Part shown: piece after piece, positions 47,704 to 60,531 of the stretch | Numbering within the stretch: position 1 is the first letter of the stretch | How the letters are laid out: each line of letters starts with the position of its first letter | NCBI GenBank assembly: GCA_025267735.1 | Contig: CM046299.1 | Coordinates: 18,622,232 to 18,686,231 of the forward strand | Source of the DNA: Mactra quadrangularis | Taxonomy: Eukaryota > Mollusca > Bivalvia > Venerida > Mactridae | DNA length: 64,000 bases | Direction: 5' to 3' | The notes under the pieces: model-generated | What the model saw: the letters and a program-made list of their open reading frames with translations, nothing else | Database searches by the model: none | Told to the model about the DNA's origin: nothing | Translations under genes and position numbers: made by a program

Positions 47704-49603
47704 TCTGAAGAAGGAACTCAGCAAAAATAAGGTATTAAAACACGTGACTATAAACCCACCTACCGACTTTCGACATAATGCATAATTCTTAACACAGCTG
47801 CCAACAACGGTTGGTAGTAATCAATTGTCTATTGGCTTCCCTGTACTAACCACATACTCTTGAAAAAGGCTGACAACTTGCATATTACCCATCTTAATTC
47901 ATCGGCAAGCGGTACTCTCCTTTGCATCACTCAGGGATTCAATCGTTCACTTCGTTAATGTAGTATATTCACTGAGCTGCGAGGGGAGCGTACGGCAAGC
48001 GGGAGAATGGCCGTAAACAAGATAAAGTTCTACGAAAGCATGTGTGTGTCTAACAAAGGAATCGAACCATTGGTCCTTGGATTCGTGATTTGATATGCAA
48101 CTAACGAGACTTATTGATGAGAAATTTATTTGGCGTTTAAACTGATTCAAACAAATTATAAATATTTTCAGCCAATTGACACTTTGCAATGCCCTTGTCT
48201 TTTATGCCCTTTCCAACTTTTGTCAGCTGTATCATAGCCTGCTGGTAAAAGAAAACTATTCAGGAGAGCTTTTTTGTTTATTCTTAATTAAGCTGAGCGA
48301 GGGATAATCCGCTTCACAAAAAGTGGTCAGTGATTAAACAACTAACAGACAATTAAAACCAGTTTATTTGTAAATGTTATACAAAATAAAAAAATAGTTA
48401 CACAAAAGCATAATTAATTCCCGCCACAACTGATTAATAATATTTTAAAGTTTAACTGGTTTCATATTGTCAGGGGTTCATGGATTGACTGCAAGTCATC
48501 AATGTAAGGGAAGTAACCAGTACACTTCTTTTTATAATATGAACTTAGGTGCTACCTATGGCGCGGAAAACACATTTATATGTATTACTTAAAAATAAAA
48601 AAATAAGATTGTGACTTTGGCAAAATAAAATTAAAGATATTCGGTGCTGTGAAGGATTTATTTTGTTTGAGGGCCTATTAATTAGAAAAGCTAGGGGAGA
48701 TAACTGCGTAATTTATTGCATTCAGAAAAATCTGACAACATGTCATTCTTTTACGTCAGAATCATATTTAAATTCTGAAAGAAATGTATTGTACATATTT
48801 ATTTATCTTATGAATAGAGATGAAGGTAAAAAAGCCTCGATAAAACATTCGTTTTTTAAGATAGAAATGTTTTCCTCTTTAAACAATACCCGGTAACATT
48901 ACGTTACGGTAACTTGCCGGTTTTATCATGAATGTCTCTTAGCGACGTCACGAACGATGCGTTGGTAAGTATTTCATATTTACATATTTTAATGAGGAAA
49001 TGAACGAATAAAACGAGCAAATATATTTTGAACTGTTATCTTGGAAAAAACATCGTAAAAAAGCACGTTTGAAAATATTTTGTAAGCGGTCACGAGGAAG
49101 CTGCAAATATTTTTATCCAATGAAAAGCCGCCAGTAGCTTCATTCATTGATCCGTATCGTTGAACGCTTGTAGTGCAATTTTCTATAGAGCGTCTTTAAT
49201 CTTGATTCACAGATGTTTGATTAAGCGTCTGATAAAATTGATGAAAATGGCGGCGCCCATGGTCTGGAGATGTTTTTCAAACTCATAGGTATATCAATTT
49301 TCATTGATTTTGTCAGTTTTTTCAATTTTAAAGAATTAACGTACGTCATACACGTTATCTAAAAGCGCTCAAAACCCGCTCGGGTGTTCCGCGTATAAAT
49401 TATTGAGTTAATCTCCCTTACAATATAATGAGAACTTTAAATAGTCGCATTGAGTTTTACAAATAGGCCAATCTAACTGGGACACAAAGTTATAAAGCTT
49501 TGAATTGGCCAAGTTAAATGTTCAAGTAAAATTAATCGGCTTATTTCCGTTTATTTTCTTTTATTTCAATCGTCTCGATAGTGCACAAGGTGTATTGTTA
49601 ATG
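47704..49603. repeat. Tandem module copy 1 of unit 4, interrupted
   Basis: Same landmarks as 251-1297, with a good B-box-like GGTTCGATTCC on the minus strand (48058-48068), split by the insertion at 48537-49393. Confidence 0.65.
48537..49393. mobile_element. Unclassified 857-bp insertion
   Basis: TATA is found on both sides (48533-48536 and 49394-49397), while units 1 and 5 keep the uninterrupted ctttttatataaattattg. Inner ends share only a short, imperfect inverted cgcggaa-acac. It is richer in CpG than its surroundings and contains donor-like gttg|gtaagt near 48962 and an ATGGCGGC near 49246. No transposase or RT seen; the 77-codon frame at 48663 has no recognised motif. Confidence 0.65.
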
Positions 49604-50690
49604 TCTGAAGAAAGACCTCGGCAAAAATAAATGTATGCAAGAGGCTGACAACTTACATATTACCCATATTGATTCCTCGGCAAACGGTACTCTCCTTTGC
49701 ATCACTCTAAGATTCACTCGTTCACTTTGTGAATGTAGTATATTAACTGAGCTGCGAGGAGGGCGTATATCACACGCGGGAGAATGGCCGCCATCGTGAT
49801 AAAGTTCCACGAAAGTATGTGTATGTCTAACAAAGGAATCGAACCATTGGTCATGGTATTCATGATTTGACACGCAACCAACCATACTTTGTGATAAGAA
49901 ATATGGCGTTAAAACTGATTCAAACAAAATATTTTATATTTTCAGCCAATTTACATTTTGCACTGCACTCGTATTTTATGCCCGTTCCAACTTTTTTTCA
50001 TCTGTATCATAGCCTGTTGGTTAAAAAAAACTGTTCAGAAGAGCTTTTTTGTTAAACTCTTATTAAGCTGAGTATGGGATCGATGATTCTCATCACAAAA
50101 GAAAGTGGTGAGTAATTAAAATACCTAACATAAAATTAAAACCTCGTTATTTGTACATGTTATACAAAATAAAAAATAGGCACACAAAAGTATAATAAAT
50201 TCCCGCCACAACTGATAAATAATATTTTAACATTTTATTGGTTTCATATTTTTTTTGAACCTATGTAACTGCAAGTCATCAATGTAAGGGAATAAACCAG
50301 TACATTTCTTTTTATACAAAATAATGAGTTATCTCCCTTATACTATATAGTTAAGTTTTAATCTTTAGTGAGATATACAACAGTATTCACAAAGGCAGCC
50401 TATTATCAAAATTCTAAGGATACAATGACCACACAATGTAGAAGGATTTACGACTAAAATCGATCGTAAGATGGTTTTATAATACAAGCCTCAAGTTATT
50501 AACATATGCATGTGATACAAATAGCCGCATTGAGTTCTACAATTAGGCCAATCTAACTGGGACACATGATGTTATGGCCTTTAAATCGACCAAGTTCAAT
50601 GTTCAAGTAAAAAAACAGCCTTTTCCCTTTTATTTTCTTTAATTGCAAGAATCACGATAGTGCAACAAGGTGTATTGTTAATGACACATT
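49604..50690. repeat. Tandem module copy 2 of unit 4
   Basis: Direct copy of the preceding module; B-box-like GGTTCGATTCC at 49835-49845 on the minus strand. Confidence 0.65.
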
Positions 50691-51650
50691 TTGGCATAGA
50701 ATATATTCAGCTGTGTTTTTCTTAGATTATTGCTTAGGCCTACATGCATGTTTTTTCTTTAGTATAGAAAATGTTTATATTCATTTTTACTATCTAAAAT
50801 AATGTTTTCTCGTATCTCCAAATTGTAGATAAAGTAATATAAACTTTTTATGCGAACGTTTAAAAATTGTCGTATTATGTTGAGGCGTCGATAGTCCTTT
50901 CATTTGTCTGTCTGTCCGTCCATAATATCATTTGAACGCACCTACTCCTTTACTACTTGACCTATTTCCTCGATACTCCCACTGATGATAGATATTGTTG
51001 TCTAGTTGTGTATAGAGGGGACATAATTCAAAATTCATATTTACTTTTGGATTATTTCCCTTTCTAAATACTGTTTGGGGAGTTCTCGTGCACGCACCCC
51101 CTCCTTTACTTCTTAACCAATTTCATTGAAACTCTCATTGATGATTGATGTTAATGTTGTACATAAAAGGAAATATATTCACTTCTTTTATTTATTTATG
51201 GTATATTTCCCTTTTACTTTTTTTAAGCAATTTCTTGTGCAAACAAGTTCTCATTTATTACTTTTCTTTGATTCTTGGAACTCTCGCATTTGATAGGTAT
51301 TTATGTCTAGTTTTGATAGAAATTAATGTCTAGTTTTGATAGATATTTGTGTCTAGTTGCGCATAAAGTGCACATTATTCAAATTTCGTTATTTGCTTTG
51401 AATGATTTTCTTTTATATACTTAAAAGCAAATTTTTGCATGGCAATCTTCTCCTTTATGACATGGCCTATATTCTTTGAAGTACCACAAATGATAAATAT
51501 TGATGTCTAGTTGTAAATAAAGAGAAAATAATTCGATTTTTATCATTTACTTTTGAAATACTTCCCCTTTCTACACACTTTAAACCAATTACTCTTGTGC
51601 AGACAAATCCTTCTCACTTGCACTTATCGTTACTCCCATTTCGAGTTGAC
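50691..51650. repeat. Dispersed 'gatagatattgatgtctagttg' repeat (unit 4)
   Basis: Near-identical to 2336-3330 of unit 1. Open frames inside (for example 51145-51333) match those of unit 1 because the DNA is duplicated; no protein motif is seen. Confidence 0.55.
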
Positions 51651-52652
51651 CAATCTTTTGGCGAATTTCGTCTCGCTCAGCGTACCTCTAACTTTTCTTC
51701 TAATTAATTTTATCATCACACATAAAGCAAAGCAGATATCCTCTGAAGCGTCATTACCTTTCAATTGTTTTGGCATCTCTTCTGCACCATGGAACCATTT
51801 TTACATTGTAGCACATTATAAACTATATTATATAGATATTGGATAAAAACAACGTAAATTAACGTGAGTATTTTTTAGAACAAATTTATACAAGTTCAAT
51901 GATCTTACGATTAACTATACTGAATACAACTAACGATTAACATGTTATTGCATTGATGCCTTTCTTATCAGCATAAAATGTTGTAAATGTTGAACAGGTC
52001 CATTGGCTAATGAATTTAGAAAGCCAAGTGTTGATAAAAGATTTTATATGCTTTCTGGAACAACGTATAAAAAATCATCGTTTTATCAGTCATTCCAATG
52101 CTTTGATTAACAAGGAATGAGACAAATATATACCATGATATATACTGTTCTTACATTATGTTGTTGAAAGATATCTAGGTATCGTCGGTATTTTACATTC
52201 TTTTAATTTATGTTGGCTAGATTCCAAACAATTCTAATCTATAGATAGTGTAAAACGTTCTTATTACGCAGCATGTTTTATTTGCCAGAAATTGTCTGTA
52301 CTGATAATATTATATAAGTATTGCGTAGAACAAAATAGTTTTATCTCGCCAACATCTTGAATGCTCTGCAATTTTCTCAGACTTTACCACGAACATTTTA
52401 TCTAATTCACATGTTTTGTTTACATGACATCCTGTTCTATATCATTGCATTCTGATAAACAACATCAGGTTTTCAAATCTAAAACGTACTTGTTCATAAA
52501 AACAACACCTAGCTTAAATATTTGGCTGTGATGTTCCACACTCTTTTAAGGTAAATGATTTCTAATCTATTTCATTCACAAATCAAGAAAAGTCTTAAGC
52601 TTTAACTGGGAGATTACAGCCTTCTTTACTCAAATAAATGTTCAATAAAACC

Positions 52653-52676
52653 AGAGACATAGTTATCTATGTCTCT
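52653..52676. promoter_or_regulatory. Conserved hairpin upstream of A4
   Basis: Perfect agagacatag-ttat-ctatgtctct, at the same relative place as in unit 1. Confidence 0.4.
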
Positions 52677-53587
52677 GATAAACTGTACTATTAATGCGAA
52701 ACCGTATCTACACTACTATGATACGAAACAACGAATAATGAATTGCATAAATAAATGGGTGTCCCGATACCTTAATAAAACTATTAAAACACTAGGTTAG
52801 TTGAACACTTGTGTAACCTGATACTGGGAGTAACAACATTTCCTAAAACAGTTAACTTGTTTCTTGGAATCGTATGATGAATTACGGTTTACTTCGAGGG
52901 GCATTCAAAATGTACTGTAAAATAGAAAAATACAATATCTGTAATCAATGAAAACGACGTCGATTTGGATATTTTAAGACTGTTGAGTTAACATCATGCT
53001 TGTGATAAAAGTGTTGTCGTATTCTTCGCAGTTAAGTCGTAGTTGTGACACAGTAGCATTCCTAAGCAGTAGAACCTGGGTTTAAATACCAGTCGCATCA
53101 GGTTATTCTCTTAAACGGTATTTTTAAATTTCTTAATAATTTTTCACCGTTAAATTAGAAGTTGTTTGTTCTTGTGGAACAGAAATCGAATTTTGTTAAA
53201 GAAAGGTGTTCAGGAAAAAGCTGATTCCTTGAGACGGGCGATAGTTATGACATAATATAAAACGTTGGTAATCGACGTTAAATCCAATTATATTCGAAAT
53301 ATAGGTACTAATTTCTATATATCTTTGTGTAAATTTTATACACGTTTGTTATTGTGTATATTTTTATCTATGTATCACATGAAACAAAAACAATAAATAT
53401 CTTTGTAAAACAGTAAAATTGAAATAAAAAAAAATACTGAAACCTGACTTCACAGCACATGCTCTAAAATTTACATTCTATTTGTACCACAAAGCTCAAA
53501 TAATTCATTTTCTCTCGAACTCAACTTCCTATTACTTTTTGAAAGTCCCTCATTTTTTAAAATATACCTATAGTTACTTTCATTGTG

Positions 53588-53691
53588 TATATAATGTGAA
53601 GATAAGAGACCGCAGTATCACAACTGTTAAAGCATTGAAGTGAAAGGTTTGGAATTACGGAGCATATTGAGAACACAACTTTCATCAGTCA
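53588..53691 (+). promoter_or_regulatory. TATA box and non-coding exon 1 of gene A4
   Basis: TATATAA at 53588-53594, leader ending catcagtca before donor GTAAGT (53692). Identical in plan to unit 1. Confidence 0.6.
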
Positions 53692-55775
53692 GTAAGTTTG
53701 TTTTTATCTTCATTTATTCTATAGATTTATCTAGACAATGTTATGATTTTGTATCTTGGTTTAATTGTTGTAGTTTTATTAAGGTTGCTTATCTCTATGC
53801 ACCATTTTTTTCTTAGAATGTTTTGTTGTTTGTTCATTTATTTCTTTTGTTGGATTTTCATAACAATATTTCATAACACTACATTATGTATGGCGTGCAG
53901 TCAACCAACGCCGTTCCTGGGACGGCTAAATCTTAGATTTAGACTAACACGTTAATCGGTATATATTTTCGTCAGTGATTGACAACTTCCCTACATGATT
54001 TAATTAATCTAATATTTAAAATTAATTGTCAAGTGTCTAAATGTGTTTAGAAAACGTTTCAAAATATTTAATATAAAATAGCATAGGTTATAAAAATATT
54101 TAGTGCATTCTGGTAATCGCATCTAAAATTATAGTTTATATACAAAGACACCATGTTATAAACAGATGTGAACTAATTTTACAACTTATCGGAACACTGT
54201 CTACTTTTAATCTGTTTCTATACAATTTTCTAAGAGTTTAAAAAAGTAGATGCTTGGTTTGCAATCAGTGAACTAGCACTAGTGAACTGTTTGTATTTTA
54301 GAAAAATGAATTTGTTTTTATTTATATCTCTTTGAAATCAGTAACAGACACGCAATTCTAGAATAATACAAGTTTCTGTTATGAACAATGAGCCTTGATC
54401 GTTTCATTGTACATGATTCTTTTGATTACTTGGGACGTCATGGTTACCTGTATTTTGAGGTTTTTTTTTAGAAATATCTTCAACTGACAACTCATAGAAA
54501 AATTCTCTGTTATTCTACAATGTATGTGTGTCAAGTAACTAGTAACTAGTAAAAGTATTAGAATCGTTCAATTTATCAGCTCACGTTGGATTACTTCGGA
54601 AAAATACGAACCTAAACAATTTTGATTTTTCCGAAGTAATGTTTGACCGAGGTGTTTCAACTCTAATGTTTATAAAAATGCTGGTGTTGTATTTTATTTT
54701 ATTGAAATAATTCTTATATCATCAACACATGTCGATGGTGGGTAATTGTACGAGACTTATTATTTTCTTACGTATTTTAAAGATTTATGTTATCTACGTT
54801 GAATATCTATATGCCTTATTAATTATTAAAGCAATGATTGACTTTGACAGAAGTGTATTCATGAAGTCTTAAGTGGGTTCGACTAAATAGTATCTAAAGT
54901 GTAGACATGCTGTGGAATAAAATGTAATACAAATAACAGCTATTTAGTCAAACTATGGATGCCTTCTCAGTACGTGATGCAATGTAAACGACAGCATGTT
55001 TCTTGGCATTTTGCCTCAGATTTTAACTGTATGTTTGTAAATAAAAATAACAGATATTAACAAAGCAGCGATTTTGGAACATTTTTTTCTCCGTATGTTG
55101 TATTCCCTCATAGAAATGTTTGAAATGTAATCGACATTTGGAGAAATTTTCTCTACGCCTTTTTCTTGATTAATGAATATGTAATATCAAACAATTTTTA
55201 TTAAGAGATTTTCTTTTTTGATGGATTGCAGACGTTTTTTTCTAATTATGCAAATGTTTCCTAATGTTTTAAATCAAACTATTAATTCTTATGAAAGCTC
55301 ATTCACTATTTCTTATTATCTTACAATCTTCATGGACGTAAAACTTATTTTAATGACAAATGTATTATCACACATGTAAAATATCTAAATCATGTGCGGT
55401 TGTAATAAGAGTGTGGTTTTTTGTAGGAGTTTGTGGTAAATTGTCTGACCCTTAATTCCAATTGCTGATGATAGATTTATAGTCTGCTGCATTATATTTT
55501 TATAAACGTAATTACTCTGAGGGCGCTCTTTCTCTCAGACCACGATCATAATAATATCGCCTTAGTATTTCACATAAGATTTTGCAGTACCGGCACATGT
55601 ATATTGAATTGGACTAGTTTTGATCACAAGTGCCAATGCAATTTGCTGAAAATACTGATTGTTAACCTGATAGGACATCGTCCAGACATTTATCATATAC
55701 CAAAATTGACGAATAATCTGTTTGGATCTTTATATTTAACTAGAATTATAAACATATGTGTTAATTCTCTTTCAG
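53692..55775 (+). other. Intron 1 of A4
   Basis: 2.1 kb intron. It preserves the pre-insertion sites for the unit-1 pogo-like element (near 54290) and LINE (ttcttat, 55286-55292). Subtracting those two insertions from intron 1 of A1 (4.4 kb) gives almost the same length. Confidence 0.6.
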
Positions 55776-55790
55776 CCTAACAATACAAAA

Positions 55791-55904
55791 ATGGAGAAGT
55801 TGTTTGGTTTGTTTATTTTGATTGCTACAGCATTATTTGTTAATGGTGATCGTTTGGCGGGTCTTGAGAAAAAAGTAGTGGGGATGGAGATGTCCTTACA
55901 CCAG
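55791..55904 (+). CDS. Gene A4 exon 2: signal peptide
   Basis: Exon starts at 55776 after ttctctttcag. ATG at 55791 begins MEKLFGLFILIATALFVNG, identical to A1, with mature start DRLAGLEKK. It ends at 55904 (accag|gtaaat) after 38 codons, phase 0; the intron reading frame stops quickly. Confidence 0.85.
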
Positions 55905-56305
55905 GTAAATCATTTACTTGATCATGAAGTTCGGTGATTGTAAAGATAGTTTATTTGTTTAAAATCATATCGTAGAAAGCCATTCATATAATTCAACACA
56001 TTTCTCTATTCAATTTGTATAAATAGGGTAACATACTGTTAAAGCTGGTTACAGACCTTTTCAACCTTTATATGAATGGCCATGAAGTTAGACATCATCG
56101 TCGCTCAATATGCACTTTTTAATGGAAAACTCAATACTTAAACAACTTGCTGTTACTTCTGTAGTTTCATATACATAAATAAACAATGTTCAGAAGTTTG
56201 ACTTCTTGAAATATATTACTAAGTTTTGATTTTCATTTACATAGTGTACGTATTAGTTTTGACAATCAAACATATTTAAAAGAACAAGTGTTTTTTTATT
56301 TTCAG

Positions 56306-57565
56306 GACATAGTCATGTTAAGAAACAGTATCCAGTCAATTAATGAAAAACTTGACATAGTTCTCAATCTTAATATGCCGGAATTACAACATGAATTAGA
56401 CGAACCGACGTCAACATCTGACGATAACGTACGACCTGAACAAATACCTTTAAACACCCATAACATACAAACAGAAATAAGACGATTTAGAAGAGCATTT
56501 ACAGCTCTTAAACACGACTTCAAATCTAGCGTAGAATTAGAACAAAGCAAATTAACAAATTCTGTGACCTATACGAGAGACAAAATAGACCAAACTTTAC
56601 AGAAAGTTACCGACAAATTACTAGCAATGACGTCCGACATACATCTTAATGTATTGACATTTATCAATGAAACTAACAATAGGACATTATCGCTAGTTGA
56701 GACAGCGACGAATGAAAGACGTGAACTGTCTGACGACATTAAAAATGAAATAATCAATTTTAAAACAAACCAAGGACTAGAACAAAACAAAACATTACTG
56801 GAATTTACTGATAACGTACGGACAATGACAACTGATATTAGTTTTAATATATCAACTTTTATAAATGAAACTAACAAAAGGACATTATCTTTGGTTGAGA
56901 CAGCGACGAATGAAAGACAGGCTCTGGTTGAAGATATCAAAACTATTACAAAAAAGTTTGACGCAACTGAATACAATACTGCACGAAATAATGAACTCAA
57001 CAAAGATATATTGAGTTCTGTACAAACCATGAAAGTAAATCAATATGTATCTTTGTTACTACTGTCTAAACAACACAACCAAACACTTTATAAACACTTA
57101 CATCCAATTTATCATAAAGCTAATTGCAATGGTGAGTTGAGCTCGTGTAGTGAGATAAACACATTTTTTACATCATATGATGATATTATTACTGATCTTG
57201 ACAATATTCGTCTTGGAGATTATACTTTTGATACATATTTTAATACTGTAAAAGGTAGAGTAGAAGTTTACCAAAGTCATACATGGGGAACTGTTTGTGA
57301 TGATGTCTTTGGTGATTCAAATACTGGAGCTGAAGTTGTTTGTAGACAACTAGGACTTACTGGTGGAATTCCAATAAAAGCGTTTGGTTCTGGTGTTGGT
57401 CCAATTTGGTTAGATAGTGTTCAATGTACAGGTACAGAGTCAAATATATTTCAATGTCCACCAGGTCATAATACACTAATTGGATCACATGACTGTGGTC
57501 ACAGTGAAGATGTAGGTGTAGTGTGTACCATACCTGATGACTTAAAGTCCCTATATCAAGACTAA
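56306..57565 (+). CDS. Gene A4 exon 3: coiled-coil stalk and SRCR domain
   Basis: Follows acceptor ttattttcag; spliced protein 457 aa, predicted secreted. Both 66-residue stalk repeats are present (FINETNNRTLSLVET and FINETNKRTLSLVET), with sequons NRT, NKT and NIS; the second repeat has lost the NRT site. Relative to A1 the stalk is shorter by a few residues before the C-x6-C pair (NCNGELSSC). SRCR cysteines are at 369, 384, 412, 422, 435 and 445. Variable loops read IPIKAFGSGVGPIW and PPGHNTLIGSHDC; the usual LDDV is LDSV here. It ends with DLKSLYQD. ATTAAA near 57589 may be the poly(A) signal. Group A-type SRCR protein, probable recognition or defence role by family. Confidence 0.9.
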   Translation, partial: DIVMLRNSIQSINEKLDIVLNLNMPELQHELDEPTSTSDDNVRPEQIPLNTHNIQTEIRRFRRAFTALKHDFKSSVELEQSKLTNSVTYTRDKIDQTLQKVTDKLLAMTSDIHLNVLTFINETNNRTLSLVETATNERRELSDDIKNEIINFKTNQGLEQNKTLLEFTDNVRTMTTDISFNISTFINETNKRTLSLVETATNERQALVEDIKTITKKFDATEYNTARNNELNKDILSSVQTMKVNQYVSLLLLSKQHNQTLYKHLHPIYHKANCNGELSSCSEINTFFTSYDDIITDLDNIRLGDYTFDTYFNTVKGRVEVYQSHTWGTVCDDVFGDSNTGAEVVCRQLGLTGGIPIKAFGSGVGPIWLDSVQCTGTESNIFQCPPGHNTLIGSHDCGHSEDVGVVCTIPDDLKSLYQD

Positions 57566-59227
57566 CCCTGTCAATGGTTAAATCAAGCATTAAACTGAAA
57601 CAAATATGTTTCATATTACATTTTTTAAATTTGTATTTTAAATGTGTCGTAACAGAGAAGTGAACTTTCAAATGTATGATATACTTCATTTACTTCAAGC
57701 ATTTCAAAGTGAAAGTAGACCAAAACCGAAAGTACACGTTGAATGACAACGCTTAAACAATAGTTTTAATCAATGAAATAGTTAAATATGAAGTCTTGTG
57801 ATAAAAGAAATTTTCCTAAAAATGTGTATTTAAGATTATAAACTACTTTTTTATCACGAAGAAAGGAACACACTACACACTTAAATAGGACCCCTTTTTA
57901 GAAATTGGCCATTAGTCAAATCTAAAATTAGAAAGCAAAATGGTTTGAACTGATGATTGTGTTTCTAAATCATGTTATATTTTGAAAACCTCACGATTCT
58001 AAGAATTATTCATATTTGCTGTAAATGAATATATATCTTCATATAGTTGTTTAGTATAAATGTTATGGTCTCTATATTTCATACGAGTTATGGTACCTAT
58101 ATTATCAATGAAATATAGATCATGACAACCAAGTGTATTTTTCATAGTGAATATACAATGCAAGTTCAGAAGGATTACAAAAAGTCATGTTAGTGTTTAA
58201 AAGTACTTATCACTTAAGTAAATATACATGTATTGTAGGGGAAAGTTGCCGAATTGATTGAATCGGTCTAAGTTCTTAAATAGTTATTGAAGCAGCTACT
58301 TAATGTGGCAAACCAAAAACCTAGATTTGAGTGAAAACCGTGTTGAGGTATTTTTTGTTGTTGAATCCTAATTATTTGAGTGGAACTCACATTGAGTGAA
58401 ACTCAGAGAAATTAATTTTAAATATTCCTTTATTTCAATATATCCACATTGTGTACAATAAAACATGAATATGCTTATATGTATTTTTTCATTTGTATTC
58501 TATTACATCTGTATTATGTTCAAATATACTATGTATAATATATCATCTGATAAATATTAAAACATTGTAAAAGCCTAACGTTGTTGTTGTTTGAAATTCA
58601 CTTCTTTGATATAATCAATGGATATACAGTGCCCTCCAACAGTTCTTGGACAAAATCAATTTTTTAGAATAAAACTATTCGCATTAATTAATGAAATAAT
58701 GAAAAAAACAGTAATCTTATCATGTTTCAAAACCCAACATTATTAAGTTTATCAAGATATGATACAAAAGGAGAAGCATGAAAAACTTCTACTTATACAT
58801 GTATATTAAAATTATTTGTGGTATGCATGTTTTTCTCTGTCCTAGAATCTTTGGAGGGATCTGTTTATCGTTACAGCCTTAACAGTGCCATTTAAAATAA
58901 CCTTGTCACTTGTAAAAATGAGTTTCTCTATTAGTATGTACAATTAAATTTTAATATCAGATGTATTGACCAAATAAGATTAGATATATTAGATTATAGC
59001 TTTTGAAAGAGGATAACGATTTTTGTAATTGTTAAATATGTACATGTATCTACAGATATGATTTAATTTCTCAAGTATTTTGATATTTTCATTTTTTAAA
59101 TCAACAATTTATAATCAAACTACACATTTATAGAAGTGGTGAGGTAATTATGAATAGCACTGTGCATTCATTCTTTCAATTATACCCAAAGGAATATACA
59201 TTAATAAATCAACAAAGTGGAAAAAAT
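57566..59227. other. 3' flank of A4
   Basis: Conserved with 44406-46056 and, around the 6.1 kb element, with unit 1. The intact gccattagtcaaa site lies near 57909. No gene recognised. Confidence 0.55.
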
Positions 59228-59455
59228 TTACGTACGAATGTACCAATTTAACTGATTTGGAACGGCCATCTCGTGTCCTACTCGCTCTGTAGTACCAACA
59301 ATGAATTCAATATATTCAAGGTTTCCAGTTTTCAACAGGGCAAAATTGTATCTCTGCAAACCTCGTTCTTCATCACAAATGACTTCTCGCTTACTGAACG
59401 CACTTAGTAAATGACTTATGACGTCTGCTTGGTACCATGTTATAACATTAGCCAT
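59228..59455 (-). CDS. Conserved minus-strand small ORF (unit 4)
   Basis: 75 codons from MANVITWYQADVISHLLSAF to NQLNWYIRT, co-linear with 46057-46338. The upstream frame is shifted by one base relative to unit 3. The same acceptor-like ttctaag lies upstream (exon edge about 59519). Family unknown. Confidence 0.4.
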   Translation of the reverse strand: MANVITWYQADVISHLLSAFSKREVICDEERGLQRYNFALLKTGNLEYIEFIVGTTERVGHEMAVPNQLNWYIRT

Positions 59456-59519
59456 ACGTACCGAATAGCCTTACATCTAAGCCAGAGTCCAGAGCACTCA
59501 TCATGATCACTTAGAAAAA

Positions 59520-60531
59520 GAAACCAACGAGTTTAATCAGCGTAATAGTCACGTGATCAACAACAATAACTAATAAAGTTAACAAGCAGACTTTGCGAAT
59601 ATTTCTTATCCAAGTCTCGAATTATATGACGTCATATTTAGCGCATAAAAATGCCAAGCTGACCCCAATATTGATTGTTAGCTAAATAATTACCACACAA
59701 AATGAAATCAACCATTAAACTATTTGGAAAATTATTTTGTACCAAGAATTTGTAGTGAACCATTACAATTCATTGTAGACTAACAAAGGCATTTCCAGAC
59801 ATAGAAATGTAACAGTTATTTTTTGCACTATTTGAGTCGTATCTATGTTTCAGCTGATGCAAGCATTTCATGAAAAAACATAGTTTGTTGACATGCTTAA
59901 GATTGCGTAACAATATACGCTGTAAATGTACAGTGTGTAAAGCAAATTTTGACTATTAAAATAATCACTCGCGTTTACACTATTAAACAGAGTAACCGGA
60001 ATTGTTAAGTTATTATACAGTAGAATGAGGCTGTGCTCCCCCCACGTGTAACAAACTTTTAATGGCATTTTTCTGTAAAAATATAGACATTCGTTTGGGT
60101 GTAACACTATAAATAATAATAACATGTATTCAAACTTATGCCATTTTCGCACCCAGAGGTAATCAAGATTGTTAGATCGAGAATCTTAAAACTCTGTGGG
60201 TACGAGAATGAACTGGTGCCTATACACTGTAGCTTTCGTGGCATTATTCATTCAAACGAATCGATAATTGCCATCAGACAATACCCTGTCGTGGTTTAGC
60301 CTTTAATTAGTTATTGTCAAAAAAGGCAAGTGTAAGATCTATAATTTTATCAAAACACTTTACAAATGTATAATGATGATAGTTTTAAAGGTATGTAGCC
60401 ACGTGATTCGCAACATCCATTAATGAGGTAAACAAACACTGTTTTTGCCAGTATTTAACAAATTAATAGTATATGACATTCACTGATTGCAGCATTTCTT
60501 TTCCAAGGCCAGTATTTTAAATATCTTACGA
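59520..60531. other. Distal 3' flank of unit 4
   Basis: More diverged copy of 46339-47452, with the palindrome at 60148-60204. No gene recognised; a 94-codon frame at 59868-60152 is not conserved in sisters. Confidence 0.45.

Larger units (their letters stand above)
47453..60531. repeat. Segmental duplication unit 4 (carries gene A4)
   Basis: About 13 kb unit, the closest relative of unit 1. It lacks the three unit-1 insertions and so supplies their empty sites, but has its own 857-bp insertion. Confidence 0.85.

Noticed and set aside
56569..57030. 153-codon minus-strand ORF inside A4 exon 3 (and similar ones in B2 and B3)
   Set aside because: Antisense shadow of the repetitive stalk-coding sequence; the sense frame has splice sites, signal peptide and a recognised SRCR domain.
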